From contig NZ_CP039690.1 of assembly GCF_005144885.1 (NCBI RefSeq), positions 5,283,001 to 5,347,000 on the forward strand: a DNA stretch of 64,000 nucleotides, in the 5' to 3' direction. Each line of letters begins with the position of its first letter. The first letter of the stretch is position 1. Below are positions 41,832 through 51,169 of this stretch, piece by piece. The notes under the pieces are model-generated. The model ran no database searches. It saw only the letters and a list, made by a program, of their open reading frames with translations, and was not told the origin of the DNA. Source of the stretch: Phreatobacter stygius. Its GTDB lineage: Bacteria > Pseudomonadota > Alphaproteobacteria > Rhizobiales > Phreatobacteraceae. A program made the translations under genes and the position numbers.

Positions 41832-43495
41832 GCTTTCCTAACGTTTGGTCAAACCTCCTGTCGACTCAGCCCGCTGGCGGCTTCGACGCAGTCATCGGCA
41901 ACCCGCCCTATGTTCGCCAGGAACTTCTCGGTGAAACCAAGCCAGCCTTAAAGAAGGCATACCGAGCCTACGACGGCATGGCCGACATCTACGTCTATTT
42001 TTACGAACAGGGCCTCCGGCTCCTTCGCCCCGGGGGCCGTATGAGTTATGTCGTCACCAACAAGTGGCTGAAGGCCGGTTACGCTGAAGCCTTGCGCGAT
42101 CTCTTCACGGATCCCGCGCGCGCCAAGCTCGAATTCGTCGCAGACTTCGGCCATGCCAAGCACTTCTTTCCCGACGCGGATGTGTTTCCGAGTGTCGTGG
42201 TCGTGCGCAAGCCGGTGCTGTCGGCCGCGTTCCCCGTGTCCGATGCCGGCAACACGCCGGCTCCGACTGCCCAGATCTGTGTCATCCCACGTGATCTCGT
42301 TCCCGAGAAAGGCCTCTCGGCCGCGGTTGCTGAGGCGAGCTATCCACTGCCGCTCGCTCTCTTCTCGAAGGAGAGCTGGACGCTGGAGCCGCCGGCAGTG
42401 ATCGCGCTCTTGGAAAAGATCCGGCGCAACGGCGTTCCAATGGCAGAGTATGCGGGTGTGAAGCCCTACCGCGGCGTGCTGACTGGTTTCAACGAGGCGT
42501 TTCTGATTAACACCGCGACACGCGATCAGCTTGTACGTGACGATCCGAAATGTGCCGACATCATCAAGCCCTATTTGCGCGGACAAGACATTGAGCGCTG
42601 GTCCGCGTCATGGGATGGTTTATGGATGATCTTTGCTCGTCGAGGTATCGACATTTCCAAGTTTCCGAGCATAAAGCAGCACCTGGAGTGTTATCGACCG
42701 CAACTTGAACCAAAGCCTGTTAACTGGAAGCCGACAATTCCTGGTGAGGAGTGGCCAGGTCGTAAGGATGGCTCTTACAAGTGGTTTGAAATACAAGACT
42801 CTATCGAGTATTATTTAGAATTCGAAAAGCATAAAATCATATATCAAGAAATTCAATATTCCCCACTTTACGCCTATGATTCGACCGGATTGTTTGGAAA
42901 TAATAAAACGTTTCTGATTGCCAAGCGAGATCAGTATCTACTCGCTGCGCTGAATTCTCCGCTAATGTGGTGGCACAATTGGCGTTACCTTCCTCATATG
43001 AAGGATGAGGCACTTACGCCCGTGGGTGTCAAAATGGAGAGTCTGCCAATTGCGCAAGTTAATTATGATTGCGCTGCTACAGCAGAAGACTACGTAGCGC
43101 AAATATTGACGCTTATGCCAAAGAAGCGCGAGCCGGCAACAGCTCTCATGGACTGGCTTCGCGTCGAATTCGGTCTTGACAGGCCCGGGCGACAGCTTGC
43201 CGAGGCGCATCGCCTTGACGCCGATGCTTTCGTAGCCGTCGTTCGCGCCGCTTTGCCGAAGCGGCAGAAGCTCTCGGCCGCTGATGTCGCACGCCTTCGC
43301 GGGGAATGGATCGACACCGTCGCCCCGGCACGAGCCGCGGCCGACGAAATCCTCGCCCTCGAACGCCGACTGGCCGACCTCGTCAACGCGGCTTACGGCC
43401 TGTCCCCCGATGAAGTGAAGCTCATGTGGCAGACCGCTCCCCCCCGCATGCCGCTCAATCCCTCCGAGGAACTGCGGCGGTTGGGTCTGCAGTGA
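41735..43495 (+). CDS. Type IIG R-M, C-terminal part: catalytic NPPY motif and target recognition
   Basis: 586 residues from ATG 41735; sense coding in this frame reaches back to about 41,560. The methyltransferase motif IV is FDAVIGNPPYVRQE, followed by YVYFYEQGLRLLRPGGRMSY and a TaqI-like C-terminal specificity domain (about residues 220-480), with PYLRGQDIERW. The stretch 42,760-43,080 is clearly AT-richer than the rest, as if the recognition domain had been exchanged. A GGAG lies 12 bases before the ATG, so separate translation is conceivable but weakly supported. Confidence 0.75.
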   Translation: MGVNARRRVIADDLVTEMRTIAAQHRFFHWEIGFPNVWSNLLSTQPAGGFDAVIGNPPYVRQELLGETKPALKKAYRAYDGMADIYVYFYEQGLRLLRPGGRMSYVVTNKWLKAGYAEALRDLFTDPARAKLEFVADFGHAKHFFPDADVFPSVVVVRKPVLSAAFPVSDAGNTPAPTAQICVIPRDLVPEKGLSAAVAEASYPLPLALFSKESWTLEPPAVIALLEKIRRNGVPMAEYAGVKPYRGVLTGFNEAFLINTATRDQLVRDDPKCADIIKPYLRGQDIERWSASWDGLWMIFARRGIDISKFPSIKQHLECYRPQLEPKPVNWKPTIPGEEWPGRKDGSYKWFEIQDSIEYYLEFEKHKIIYQEIQYSPLYAYDSTGLFGNNKTFLIAKRDQYLLAALNSPLMWWHNWRYLPHMKDEALTPVGVKMESLPIAQVNYDCAATAEDYVAQILTLMPKKREPATALMDWLRVEFGLDRPGRQLAEAHRLDADAFVAVVRAALPKRQKLSAADVARLRGEWIDTVAPARAAADEILALERRLADLVNAAYGLSPDEVKLMWQTAPPRMPLNPSEELRRLGLQ

Positions 43496-43816
43496 CAATG
43501 GGGACAAAACCCAATTGCGAGCCACCCACGCACAGCACAACGCGCCCACGATGAGTACAATCGTATCCAGGTCACGCGCCATGGCATGTCGGCTTAGAAC
43601 TCGACTCGCGGACTTTTGATCCGCCAAGGCGGGATTTGCTGCGGCGCGCCTATGGGGCCAACTCGGTCGTTCAACGATGACGCCCGATTTTTTGCACGAC
43701 AAGCGAGTCTCGCGAACTGGTGGCCTGGTCACGTCCACAATTCTGACCACTCAGGCGTCGTCGGAGGATCTCTTTCCCTGAAGGGATTGTGGCATCGAGA
43801 TCGTGGCTATCCGTCG
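43496..43816. other. Intergenic, no gene seen
   Basis: 321 bases between the R-M gene and the convergent MFS gene. It contains GCGGACTTTTGATCCGC (43608-43624), a stem-loop like a tRNA anticodon arm, without any other tRNA part. Low coding character in all frames. Confidence 0.4.
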
Positions 43817-45028
43817 TCATTTACCCCGTCCCCTCAGCGCCCAGCCGATCCCAACCCCCATCACCCCGGCCAGCGCCACCGGCACGGCCGCGGCAGACCA
43901 GCCGAAGCTTGCGACCACGCCGCCGACCAGGACCGGGCCGAGCACCTGGCCGAGATTGTTGCCCTGGATGACCAGGCCGACCGAGATCGGCGCAAGCGTT
44001 GGCAAGGGCGCGAGCGCCGGCGCGCCGCCGAGCACGGTGGGCGGCAACAGGCCGCCGACCGCGGAGAAGATGACGAACAGCAGGAAGACCAGCAAGGGCG
44101 GGGTGGTTTCGAGGAAGATGAACAGGCCGGTCAGGCCCATCACGCCGCTGGCTGCCGCCACCAGCACCCAGCGCGGCACGCCACGGGCGATCAACGGGCC
44201 GCTTAAGAGATTGCCGATGACATTGGCGCCGATGGCGAGCGCGCTCAAGCCGCCGGCGGCTGATATCGACACGCCCAGACGCTCGGTCAGCAGGATCGGC
44301 AGGAAACCGACGGCGGCGAAATATTGCAGGTTATAGGCGGCGAAGGCGAGCGCCAGCAGGCCGGGCCCGCCGGCCGCGATGGTGGCGCCGGTGTCGCGCG
44401 CGGTGCGGGCGAACGACAAGGGCTCGGCCGAGACCGGGCCGGGCCTGATGACGATGGCGAAGACGACCGCCGCGGCGAGCGCCAGTGCGCCATTGGCGAG
44501 CCACAGGTTCTGCCAGCTCGAAAAGGCCGGCCCGGCGATCAGCGCGATCGCGATGCCGGCGGCCATGAAGGTGCTCCAGATGCCGAAGGCGAGATCGCGG
44601 TCTTGCGGCGCGGCGACGCGGCCGAGCAGCACCGGCGCCGGCACCGCGATCAAGAGGAAACCGAAACCCTCGACGATGCGGCTCAAGACCAGCGGCCAGA
44701 GCCCGCCGGCAAAGGCGCCGGCAAGGCTGCCGAGCGCGAGCGCGAACAGGCCGTTGAGGATCAGCGCCCGGTCGCCGAAGCGGCCGGTGAGCGCGCCGAC
44801 CGGAATGCCGCCGGCGACGCCGATCAGCGCGAACACCGCCATCACCCAGCCGCCTTCGGCCAGCGTCAGGCCGAGATCGGCCTGCAATTGCGGCAGGGCG
44901 ATCGCCGCCTTGCCCACCTGCAGCGCCGCCACCACGCTCACCGCCACCACCAGCGCCACGGCCGGCCAGTCGGTCGCCGTTACAAGCGCGAAAACCCGCG
45001 TGGCGCGGGGAAGCCTGTCCATGCCCAT
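43817..45028 (-). CDS. Major facilitator superfamily transporter
   Basis: 403 residues with twelve predicted membrane segments. The MFS loop 2-3 signature is GALTGRFGDRALI. The general pattern is that of CynX/NimT-like or drug-efflux MFS proteins; the substrate is unknown. A small stretch of basic residues starts the protein (MGMDRLPRATR). It is convergent with the R-M gene and divergent from the hydrolase-TPR gene, with a 244-base gap. Confidence 0.85.
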   Translation of the reverse strand: MGMDRLPRATRVFALVTATDWPAVALVVAVSVVAALQVGKAAIALPQLQADLGLTLAEGGWVMAVFALIGVAGGIPVGALTGRFGDRALILNGLFALALGSLAGAFAGGLWPLVLSRIVEGFGFLLIAVPAPVLLGRVAAPQDRDLAFGIWSTFMAAGIAIALIAGPAFSSWQNLWLANGALALAAAVVFAIVIRPGPVSAEPLSFARTARDTGATIAAGGPGLLALAFAAYNLQYFAAVGFLPILLTERLGVSISAAGGLSALAIGANVIGNLLSGPLIARGVPRWVLVAAASGVMGLTGLFIFLETTPPLLVFLLFVIFSAVGGLLPPTVLGGAPALAPLPTLAPISVGLVIQGNNLGQVLGPVLVGGVVASFGWSAAAVPVALAGVMGVGIGWALRGRGK

Positions 45029-45272
45029 GCTGATCCGTCCTGCGGCGCGGGTTGCACGCCAGCACGGTACTCAACAGGAGATGGGGCCAGGGCGCATCAT
45101 GCAAGGACGTATGCTGGCCATACGGTTTCGTTGAAGCACCGGAGCGATCGCGCTTTCCCTACCGAGAGGGCCGGTCGATCGGGTCGGGCCGTCGAGTCCA
45201 GAGTTTTCGATGGTTGTATCCGGCTTTCATTTACTATCAATTGCTGATGAAACACTGCGGAAGAGGGCCGCA

Positions 45273-48248
45273 ATGTCGCAATTGATCAAGCTCGCCGGCT
45301 GGTCGGGCCAGGCGCGCGGCAATATCGTCTTCGTTCATGGCCTCATGGGCAATGCCTATCGCACCTGGTCGGCCGGCGAATTGGCCAAGTCGCTGTGGCC
45401 GCGCTGGCTGGCCGAAGATGTCGTCGGGCTGAATGCCTATACGCTGAGCTATGAGGCGCCGGCGACCAATTGGCTCGGCACCGGCATGGCGCTGCAGGAT
45501 CGCGCGGTGAATGTGCTGGAGGCGCTGCTCGGCGAGGCCGCGCTCAGCCGATCGCCGCTCATCTTCGTCTGCCACAGCCTGGGCGGCCTTCTGGTCAAGC
45601 AGGTGATCCTCGACCTGCAACAGCAGGCCGGACGCCGTCCGGAGGCCGCGGCACTGCTCGCCCGGGTGCGCCAGGTCGTGTTCATCGCCACGCCGCATAG
45701 TGGTTCGCGGCAGGCCGGCTGGCTCGTTCGCCTGCGCTTCTTCCTCTGGCCGACCGCGGTGGTGCGCGGCCTGATCGAGAATGATCCGGTTTTGCGCAAG
45801 CTCAATGTCGATTTCCGGGGCTTTGCCGCCGATCCCGGACGGCAGATCGCCTACCGCATCTTTTACGAGACGCAACTGACCGAGTTCGGGGTCATCGTCG
45901 CCGAGGCGAGCGCCGATCCCGGCTTGCCGGGCCTGCCGCCGGTGTCGATCGATGCCGACCATATCAGCATCGCCAAGCCGGCCAGCCGGCACGCCTTGCT
46001 CTATCAGCGCACGCGCGACTTCGTGGCGGACGGGCTGGGTGGGCGCGACGAACCTGATGGTGCCGGTGAGTTCGAGCGCTTCGACCTGGTCGACCTGCCG
46101 CGACAGCAATCCTGGAACCTGTTGCCCAGGGCGTTCAGGCTTGCGGCGGTTCTGCTGGTTCTGGCCGGCGCCGGCAAGGTCGTCGATGCGCTGGTCTTCG
46201 CGCCGGCGCGGGTCGAACAGCGCCGGCAGGCCGAGCTCGGCCGCATCGAAGCCCAACGCCAGGCCGACATCCACCGCATGGAACAGCAGCGCCAGGTGGA
46301 GGCCGAGCGCGCCGAGGCGGCCAGGAGGGAGGCCGAGCGGGTGGCGGCGTCCCGCCATGACAGCCTGCTGGCTGCCATCGCCGCCGACAAGGGCGTGCCG
46401 CGCGAAGTCCTGGTCCGCCACCTCGTCCGCCTCGGCGCCGGCGACGATATCAAGCCGGACGACATTCCGCGCTTTCTGGAGAAATTCGCCACCGAATACG
46501 CCGACCTCAGGGCGCAATTGCAAAGGGCGACCGGCGACAGCGCCGAAATCCAGGGCCTTCGCACGCAGGCCCTGGCGCGCATGGAGGCGGGCGACCTGGC
46601 GGGCGCCCGCGACCTGCTGCGCGCGGCGCGCAAGCGCCTGACGGAAATCCGCCAGGACAGCGCCGTGCGAGAGGCTGAATTGCTCTCGGAAGAGGCGAGG
46701 ATCGAGCTCTTGCGGCTGGACTATCGTGCCGCCGCGGCAGCCTTTGCCGAGGCGGCCAGGCTGGTCGCTTTCGACGCCGGGCGTTCCGCCGATTACATCC
46801 GCCGGCAGGCCGATGCGCTGGACGGGCAGGGCGGAGACTTCGGCGACAAGCCGGCGCTGGAAGAGGCGATCGCGCTCTGGAAGGCGGCCGCGGCCTTGCG
46901 TCCGCGCGACACCGCACCACTGGACTATGGCCGCGCCATGCTGGGCCTCGCCAATTCGCTGGATCGCCTGGGCGAGCGCGAGACCGACGGCGACTGGCTG
47001 AGCCAGGCCGTCCAGGCCTATCGGCAGGCCCTCGAAACGATCCCCCGGGAGACGGCTCCGGACGAATGGGCGTCGGTGCTCGAAGGGCTCGGCAATTGCC
47101 TGCTCCACGTCAGCGCTCGCGTCGGCGGATCGACCGTGGCGCAGCACGCCGTCGCCGCCTACGAGGGCGCCCTGACGGTCAGGACGCGGGACCGCAACCC
47201 GGTCGTCTGGGCCCGAACCTATGCCAATCTGGGCAATGCCTATCTGACGATCGCCTTGGCGAGCCCGGCCAGGGTCTGGCTCGACCGGGCGATTGCCACC
47301 TACCAGGAGACACTGACGGTGCTGACCCGCGAGCAGTGGCCCGGTGAATGGGCCGCGCTCCAGTCGAACCTCGGCAATGCCTTGTCGGAGGCCGGCCGGC
47401 GCGAGAAGTCGGCTGACCGCCATGAGGCGGCGGTTCGGGCCTATCGGGCGGCGCTGACGGTCAAGACGCGCGAACGCGGGCCGGTCGACTGGTCGGCAAC
47501 CAAATATAACCTGGCAGGCACGCTGCTGGACCTCGGGCGGCTGGGCGACAGCCGATGGCTGGTCGAGGCGGTTGCCGAATATCGCGAGGCGATCAGCGCC
47601 ATCGACAAGCAGAATGTGCCGTTGCGCTGGGCCACCAGCCATACCAACCTGGGCAATGCCTTGTCCGAGCTCGCGACCCGCGAGCGCAGCAACGCGCGGT
47701 TCGAGGAGGCCCTGGCGGCCTATCGCGAGGCCCTGACGGTCTGGCCGAAGGAGATGGGTGGCTGGGCCCTGTCTCAGCAAGGGGTGGTCAACGTGCTCTG
47801 GCAGCTGGGTCGCGATGGCGAAGGGCCCGGCAGGTTCGAAGAGGCCTTGCCGATCGCCCGGCAACTGGCTGAGCGCCGCTCACGCGCGACAGCACCGCGG
47901 GCCTGGGCGTCGAGCCACTATGACCTTGGCGTGGTCTATCTGTGGATCGGCTTGAGAAAGCCCAGCGAGCCGGACCTGGAGGCGGCCATCGCGGCTTATG
48001 GGCAAGCTCTCGGCGTCTATGACCGGGCCGCCACGCCGGCGCAATGGGCGCGCGCCCATGGCAGCCAGGGTGTCGCCATGCGATGGCTCGCGGGGCTGCG
48101 CAAGGACGCCTCGCTCGCCCAGGCCGCGGCCGATCACATTTCGCCGGCGCTCGACCTGTTGCGCATGCATGGCGAGGCAGACGATGTGTCCTTCTTCGAG
48201 ACCGAATTGCGCGAGGCGACCGCGCTGCAGGAGCGCCTGAGGCCTTGA
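45273..48248 (+). CDS. Alpha/beta hydrolase - membrane segment - coiled coil - TPR protein
   Basis: 991 residues from ATG 45273 (GGAAGAGG upstream). Residues 1-270 are a SERAC1-like alpha/beta hydrolase: NIVFVHGLMGNAYRTW, the nucleophile Ser in FVCHSLGGLLVKQV, VVFIATPHSGS, and the His in DADHISIAKPAS. A single hydrophobic helix (about 288-308) is followed by a charged coiled coil rich in Arg/Glu/Gln (about 310-365), a short helical block with DKGVPREVLVRHLVRLG, and then eight or so TPR-type repeats to the end, each with a WA...NLGNAL core and Y..AL.V.... It is probably a membrane-tied lipase/esterase whose TPR array binds a partner. No partner gene is obvious. Confidence 0.85.
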   Translation: MSQLIKLAGWSGQARGNIVFVHGLMGNAYRTWSAGELAKSLWPRWLAEDVVGLNAYTLSYEAPATNWLGTGMALQDRAVNVLEALLGEAALSRSPLIFVCHSLGGLLVKQVILDLQQQAGRRPEAAALLARVRQVVFIATPHSGSRQAGWLVRLRFFLWPTAVVRGLIENDPVLRKLNVDFRGFAADPGRQIAYRIFYETQLTEFGVIVAEASADPGLPGLPPVSIDADHISIAKPASRHALLYQRTRDFVADGLGGRDEPDGAGEFERFDLVDLPRQQSWNLLPRAFRLAAVLLVLAGAGKVVDALVFAPARVEQRRQAELGRIEAQRQADIHRMEQQRQVEAERAEAARREAERVAASRHDSLLAAIAADKGVPREVLVRHLVRLGAGDDIKPDDIPRFLEKFATEYADLRAQLQRATGDSAEIQGLRTQALARMEAGDLAGARDLLRAARKRLTEIRQDSAVREAELLSEEARIELLRLDYRAAAAAFAEAARLVAFDAGRSADYIRRQADALDGQGGDFGDKPALEEAIALWKAAAALRPRDTAPLDYGRAMLGLANSLDRLGERETDGDWLSQAVQAYRQALETIPRETAPDEWASVLEGLGNCLLHVSARVGGSTVAQHAVAAYEGALTVRTRDRNPVVWARTYANLGNAYLTIALASPARVWLDRAIATYQETLTVLTREQWPGEWAALQSNLGNALSEAGRREKSADRHEAAVRAYRAALTVKTRERGPVDWSATKYNLAGTLLDLGRLGDSRWLVEAVAEYREAISAIDKQNVPLRWATSHTNLGNALSELATRERSNARFEEALAAYREALTVWPKEMGGWALSQQGVVNVLWQLGRDGEGPGRFEEALPIARQLAERRSRATAPRAWASSHYDLGVVYLWIGLRKPSEPDLEAAIAAYGQALGVYDRAATPAQWARAHGSQGVAMRWLAGLRKDASLAQAAADHISPALDLLRMHGEADDVSFFETELREATALQERLRP

Positions 48249-48347
48249 GCCCGCGTCTTGCCGGTCCGGCGCGCGCCTCGCCCGGCGCCGCGACAGGTCC
48301 GGCCGCCGGCTTCGGTTACGCCCAGGGGTCCGGCTGGTTTGCATCCG

Positions 48348-49097
48348 CTAGCCCGAGGCAGAACCTTGCTTCCGCAGGCGCAGCAGTTCCGGCATGGCGA
48401 TGACCGCGGCGATCGCGCGGCGTTCGTCCATATCAGGCATGGCGATCAGCCGGTCGAGACAGGCGGCGATCTCGGCATCGCCGCGCAGTTCGGCGACAAG
48501 TTCGGCGAGCGCGCGCCCGGCGCGCTCTTCGGCCCATTGTTCGTCGCGATCATAGACCTGATCGAGCGCGGAGCGGTCGTCCGGGCCGGCGGGCGCGGTG
48601 ACGCCGGCCCGATGCTGCAGGCGCCTGATGCGGGCGGTCCTCAGGTCGTCCTCGGCGTAGTCGAGATAGACGAGGTGGCCGGAAAGGCTCGCAAAGCGCG
48701 GGTCGGGCGAAGCGCGCTCCTCGGCCCGCAGCGCGGTCAGCGCCGCGATCCGCGAAGCATCCGGCCCCCGGGCCCCGGCTGGTCCCTCGGTGAGCCAGGC
48801 ATAGGCCCTGACATGGCGCGGCTCGATGTCGACAATGGTGAACCCTGTCGCGCGCAGCGTATGGGCGAGCTTCGGCCGGTGGCCGGTCAGCTCCAGGCCG
48901 ACCTGGCTCACGCCGTGGCGGGTCAGCACGGAGGCAAAGGCGCGCCAGCCGTCGCGGTCGTCGCCGGCATGCCAGCGCTCGGCCACATCCTGCACGGCCA
49001 GTTCGAAGGTGGCGCCGGCCGTGCTGATCCCGGCGGTCTTCACTCTCTCTGCGGTCATCGTCATGTGTCCGATGCCGTCCAAGCGAACTGCCATCAT
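48348..49097 (-). CDS. IS110-family transposase-derived DEDD-domain protein
   Basis: 249 residues resembling only the N-terminal RuvC-like (DEDD) half of IS110 transposases. TAGISTAGATFELAV matches the IS110 start pattern GIDVSKATxxxAV, with the first catalytic Asp replaced by Ser25. QVGLELTGHRP keeps the Glu (E69), and GARGPDASRIAAL matches the KTDxxDAxxLA block (D113). The C-terminal Transposase_20 half is absent; a helical tail of unrelated sequence ends the protein. Alternative starts are at 49064 and 49058. I see no IS ends around it. It is probably a domesticated or inactivated derivative. Confidence 0.6.
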   Translation of the reverse strand: MMAVRLDGIGHMTMTAERVKTAGISTAGATFELAVQDVAERWHAGDDRDGWRAFASVLTRHGVSQVGLELTGHRPKLAHTLRATGFTIVDIEPRHVRAYAWLTEGPAGARGPDASRIAALTALRAEERASPDPRFASLSGHLVYLDYAEDDLRTARIRRLQHRAGVTAPAGPDDRSALDQVYDRDEQWAEERAGRALAELVAELRGDAEIAACLDRLIAMPDMDERRAIAAVIAMPELLRLRKQGSASG

Positions 49098-49136
49098 GCC
49101 GACGTCACAGGCGATCTTGCAAGGACGTTCCGCCTG

Positions 49137-50291
49137 CTACCGGTCCAGCGCCTTGGCCTCGGCCGGTGCTGCGGCCCGTCCCTCCACCGTCTTCGGCTTG
49201 GCCCAGGGTTCGCTCTTGGTGAGCCTGGCAGCCCAAGCCGCCGCCACCACGCCCGCCAGCCCGGCGAGATTGACCAGCGCGACGGTGCCGGCGTCGCGGC
49301 CCCAGATGTCGAGCGTTATGCCGCCGATCCAGGCAAGCGCGGTACAGGCGAGGAAGGCCGGCAACGACTGGGTGCCGACCAGGGTCAAGAGTTTCGCGGC
49401 CTCGGTGTCGAGCAGGAAAGGCGCGCGGTCCAACAGCGACAGGCTGAGATAGGCGAGCGCCAGGAAATGAATGAGCCGGACCGGGTGCAGATTGGTCCAG
49501 GTGTTGAGCGGCAGGCTCGCCGCCTGGATGTCGATGAGGACGGGCAGGTGGTCGGTGAAGCCCCAGAAATTGAACGGGATCGAAACGACCACGATCACGG
49601 CGGCAAGTGCCACCAGGGGCCGCCGGTTCAGCGCCGGCGGCCTCCACCAGCCGAGCCCGATGGCGAAGCCGAGGAAGAACAGGGCCTGCCAGGCGAAGGG
49701 ATTGAAGAACCAGGGCTGGCCATTGTCCGGCCGGCCGGGCATGGCGAGCCCGAAGACCGAAGCTGCCAGATAGAGCGCGGTCGACAGCGCGAAGGGCGCG
49801 ACCGGATGCAGCCGATAGGCCGCGATCATCACGGGCACCAGCGCCAGCACCACCACATAGAGCGGCAGGATGTCGAGCAGCATGGGCACATAGGTGAGGG
49901 TGACGAGCCCGCCGATCGCCTGGGCCGGCTCAGCGATGACATAGGCCAGTGCCTGCATGGCGTGACTGCCCGGCGGCGCGGCGAGCACGGTAATGCCGGC
50001 GAGCACCACGAACAGGCAGAGGTGGGCCCAGTAGATCTGCCAGATGCGGCGCGCGATCTTCAGGGTGCCGTTCCAGAAGCCGGCGATGAAAAAGGTCCGG
50101 CCGAAAGCGATGGCGCTGGCAAAGCCCGAGCCGAAAATGAACAGCTCGGTCGCCGAGGAAAAGCCGAAACGCGCGGGGATCCAGGCGAGCCAGGGATTGC
50201 CGGGCATATGGGCAATGAAGATGATCAGCATGCACAGGCCGCGGAACACATCGAGGCGCTGGTCGCGCGGGCGCTTGGCGGCTGGGGTCAT
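49137..50291 (-). CDS. OpgC-family membrane acyltransferase
   Basis: 384 residues with about ten membrane segments. The N terminus RDQRLDVFRGLCMLIIFIAH matches the OpgC pattern (RDxRLDxFRGL...HI), followed by FSSATELFIFGSGF, and NPFAWQALFFLGFAIG later. OpgC succinylates osmoregulated periplasmic glucans in alphaproteobacteria and gammaproteobacteria. No opgG/opgH gene is in the window, so the acceptor here is not certain. A polar tail (AKPKTVEGRAAAPAEAK) ends the protein. Confidence 0.82.
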   Translation of the reverse strand: MTPAAKRPRDQRLDVFRGLCMLIIFIAHMPGNPWLAWIPARFGFSSATELFIFGSGFASAIAFGRTFFIAGFWNGTLKIARRIWQIYWAHLCLFVVLAGITVLAAPPGSHAMQALAYVIAEPAQAIGGLVTLTYVPMLLDILPLYVVVLALVPVMIAAYRLHPVAPFALSTALYLAASVFGLAMPGRPDNGQPWFFNPFAWQALFFLGFAIGLGWWRPPALNRRPLVALAAVIVVVSIPFNFWGFTDHLPVLIDIQAASLPLNTWTNLHPVRLIHFLALAYLSLSLLDRAPFLLDTEAAKLLTLVGTQSLPAFLACTALAWIGGITLDIWGRDAGTVALVNLAGLAGVVAAAWAARLTKSEPWAKPKTVEGRAAAPAEAKALDR

Positions 50292-50560
50292 GCGGATGGG
50301 TCCGGTGCGGCGGCTGGCCTTGAGGCGGTTACGCTGACGGGAGGCTGATCGTTACGGGCGGGCGAGGGAGAGCTAATCTCTGCGCCTTCGGGCGCCTGGG
50401 CCACGGAGCGCGGTGGCGCTCGCGACGAGCCGCAGTTCACCACTTCGATGAGGTTTCCCCATCGCCCTCACGTTTTGGTGATGGCGCCGTCCGTAACGGC
50501 ATCTCCCCGGTCGCGAATGGGTTCTCAGCGGCGCCGGAGCGCCACGCCCGGAGACCCGCC

Positions 50561-51076
50561 ATGACCATGCCCAGCGCCAGCCCGACCAGCCCGGTCATGC
50601 CCGCCCGTTTCGCCGGCCTGGTCGTTCCCAATGCCCGGCAGCTTGCGGCCCTGGCGATCGGCGGTCTTGCCGGCCTCGGCCTCTGGGAGATCTGGGCCTC
50701 CGTGCCGACGCCTCTGGTGGCGGGTGGCCCGCTGGAGCCGCCGGCGCTGATCAAGGCCCTGTTCGCTTATCGCCTGGGCGTCGAGCCCTCGGATGTCGTC
50801 GCCAGGGCGTTGCATTATCTCACCGGCGTCATCGGTTATCCGCTGGCCTATTTCCTTCTCACCCGCAACGGCGTCTCGCTCGGCCGGCCACTCGACGGCT
50901 GGCTCTGGGGCCTCGCCACCACCTTCATCGCGCTCGGCATTTTTGCCCCGCTCGCCGGCCTGCCGTTCCTGCTGCTCGCCTGGGGCGGCCAGCTCACCTT
51001 GATGAGCACGATCGGCCACACGCTTTATGGCGCGCTCGCCGCCTATCTCTTCGAGCTCATGAACGACCGGACCTGA
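50561..51076 (+). CDS. Four-segment membrane protein, unknown function
   Basis: 171 residues with about four hydrophobic segments: LAALAIGGLAGLGLWEIWA, ALHYLTGVIGYPLAYFLL, LWGLATTFIALGIFAPLAGL, and a C-terminal STIGHTLYGALAAYLFELM. HYLTGVIGYP and TIGHTLYG carry conserved-looking His. Similar proteins of unknown role occur in this order. The 269 bases before it (50292-50560) hold no gene I can support. Confidence 0.6.
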   Translation: MTMPSASPTSPVMPARFAGLVVPNARQLAALAIGGLAGLGLWEIWASVPTPLVAGGPLEPPALIKALFAYRLGVEPSDVVARALHYLTGVIGYPLAYFLLTRNGVSLGRPLDGWLWGLATTFIALGIFAPLAGLPFLLLAWGGQLTLMSTIGHTLYGALAAYLFELMNDRT

Positions 51077-51169
51077 GCCGGAATCGCCGGCAAGGAACCA
51101 AAGGCGCGCCTTGCCGTTGTCACGCTAGCCGGCCACCGGTCCGCCGGCAGCCCCGAGCAGGAGCCCGCC

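Larger units (their letters stand above)
39261..43495 (+). pseudogene. Type IIG restriction-modification enzyme, frameshifted
   Basis: One ancestral gene of about 1,410 codons, now in two frames. The first frame carries the nuclease and the S-adenosylmethionine motif, the second the catalytic NPPY motif and target-recognition region. Sense coding passes from the first frame to the frame one base earlier between about 41,550 and 41,600: the second frame already reads LRLALDGTFGDPIRIATG there while the first turns into Arg/Ser-rich nonsense. A one-base deletion explains it. If real, methylation and cutting are both lost unless the halves assemble; if a sequencing error, the enzyme is intact. 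Confidence 0.7.

Noticed and set aside
43608-43624. tRNA gene or tRNA fragment (anticodon-arm-like stem-loop GCGGACTTTTGATCCGC)
   Set aside because: No T-arm (GGTTCGAATCC type), no D-arm and no acceptor stem in register. No second copy flanks the R-M gene at 39 kb, so an att site is not supported.
45237-47864. 875-codon frame on the minus strand opposite the hydrolase-TPR gene
   Set aside because: It mirrors the third-position bias of the real gene and shows no domain; the plus strand has an intact hydrolase and TPR pattern.
48300-49137. Complete insertion sequence around the IS110-like gene
   Set aside because: The transposase lacks its second half, and I see no bridge-RNA-like region or target-site pattern I can defend.
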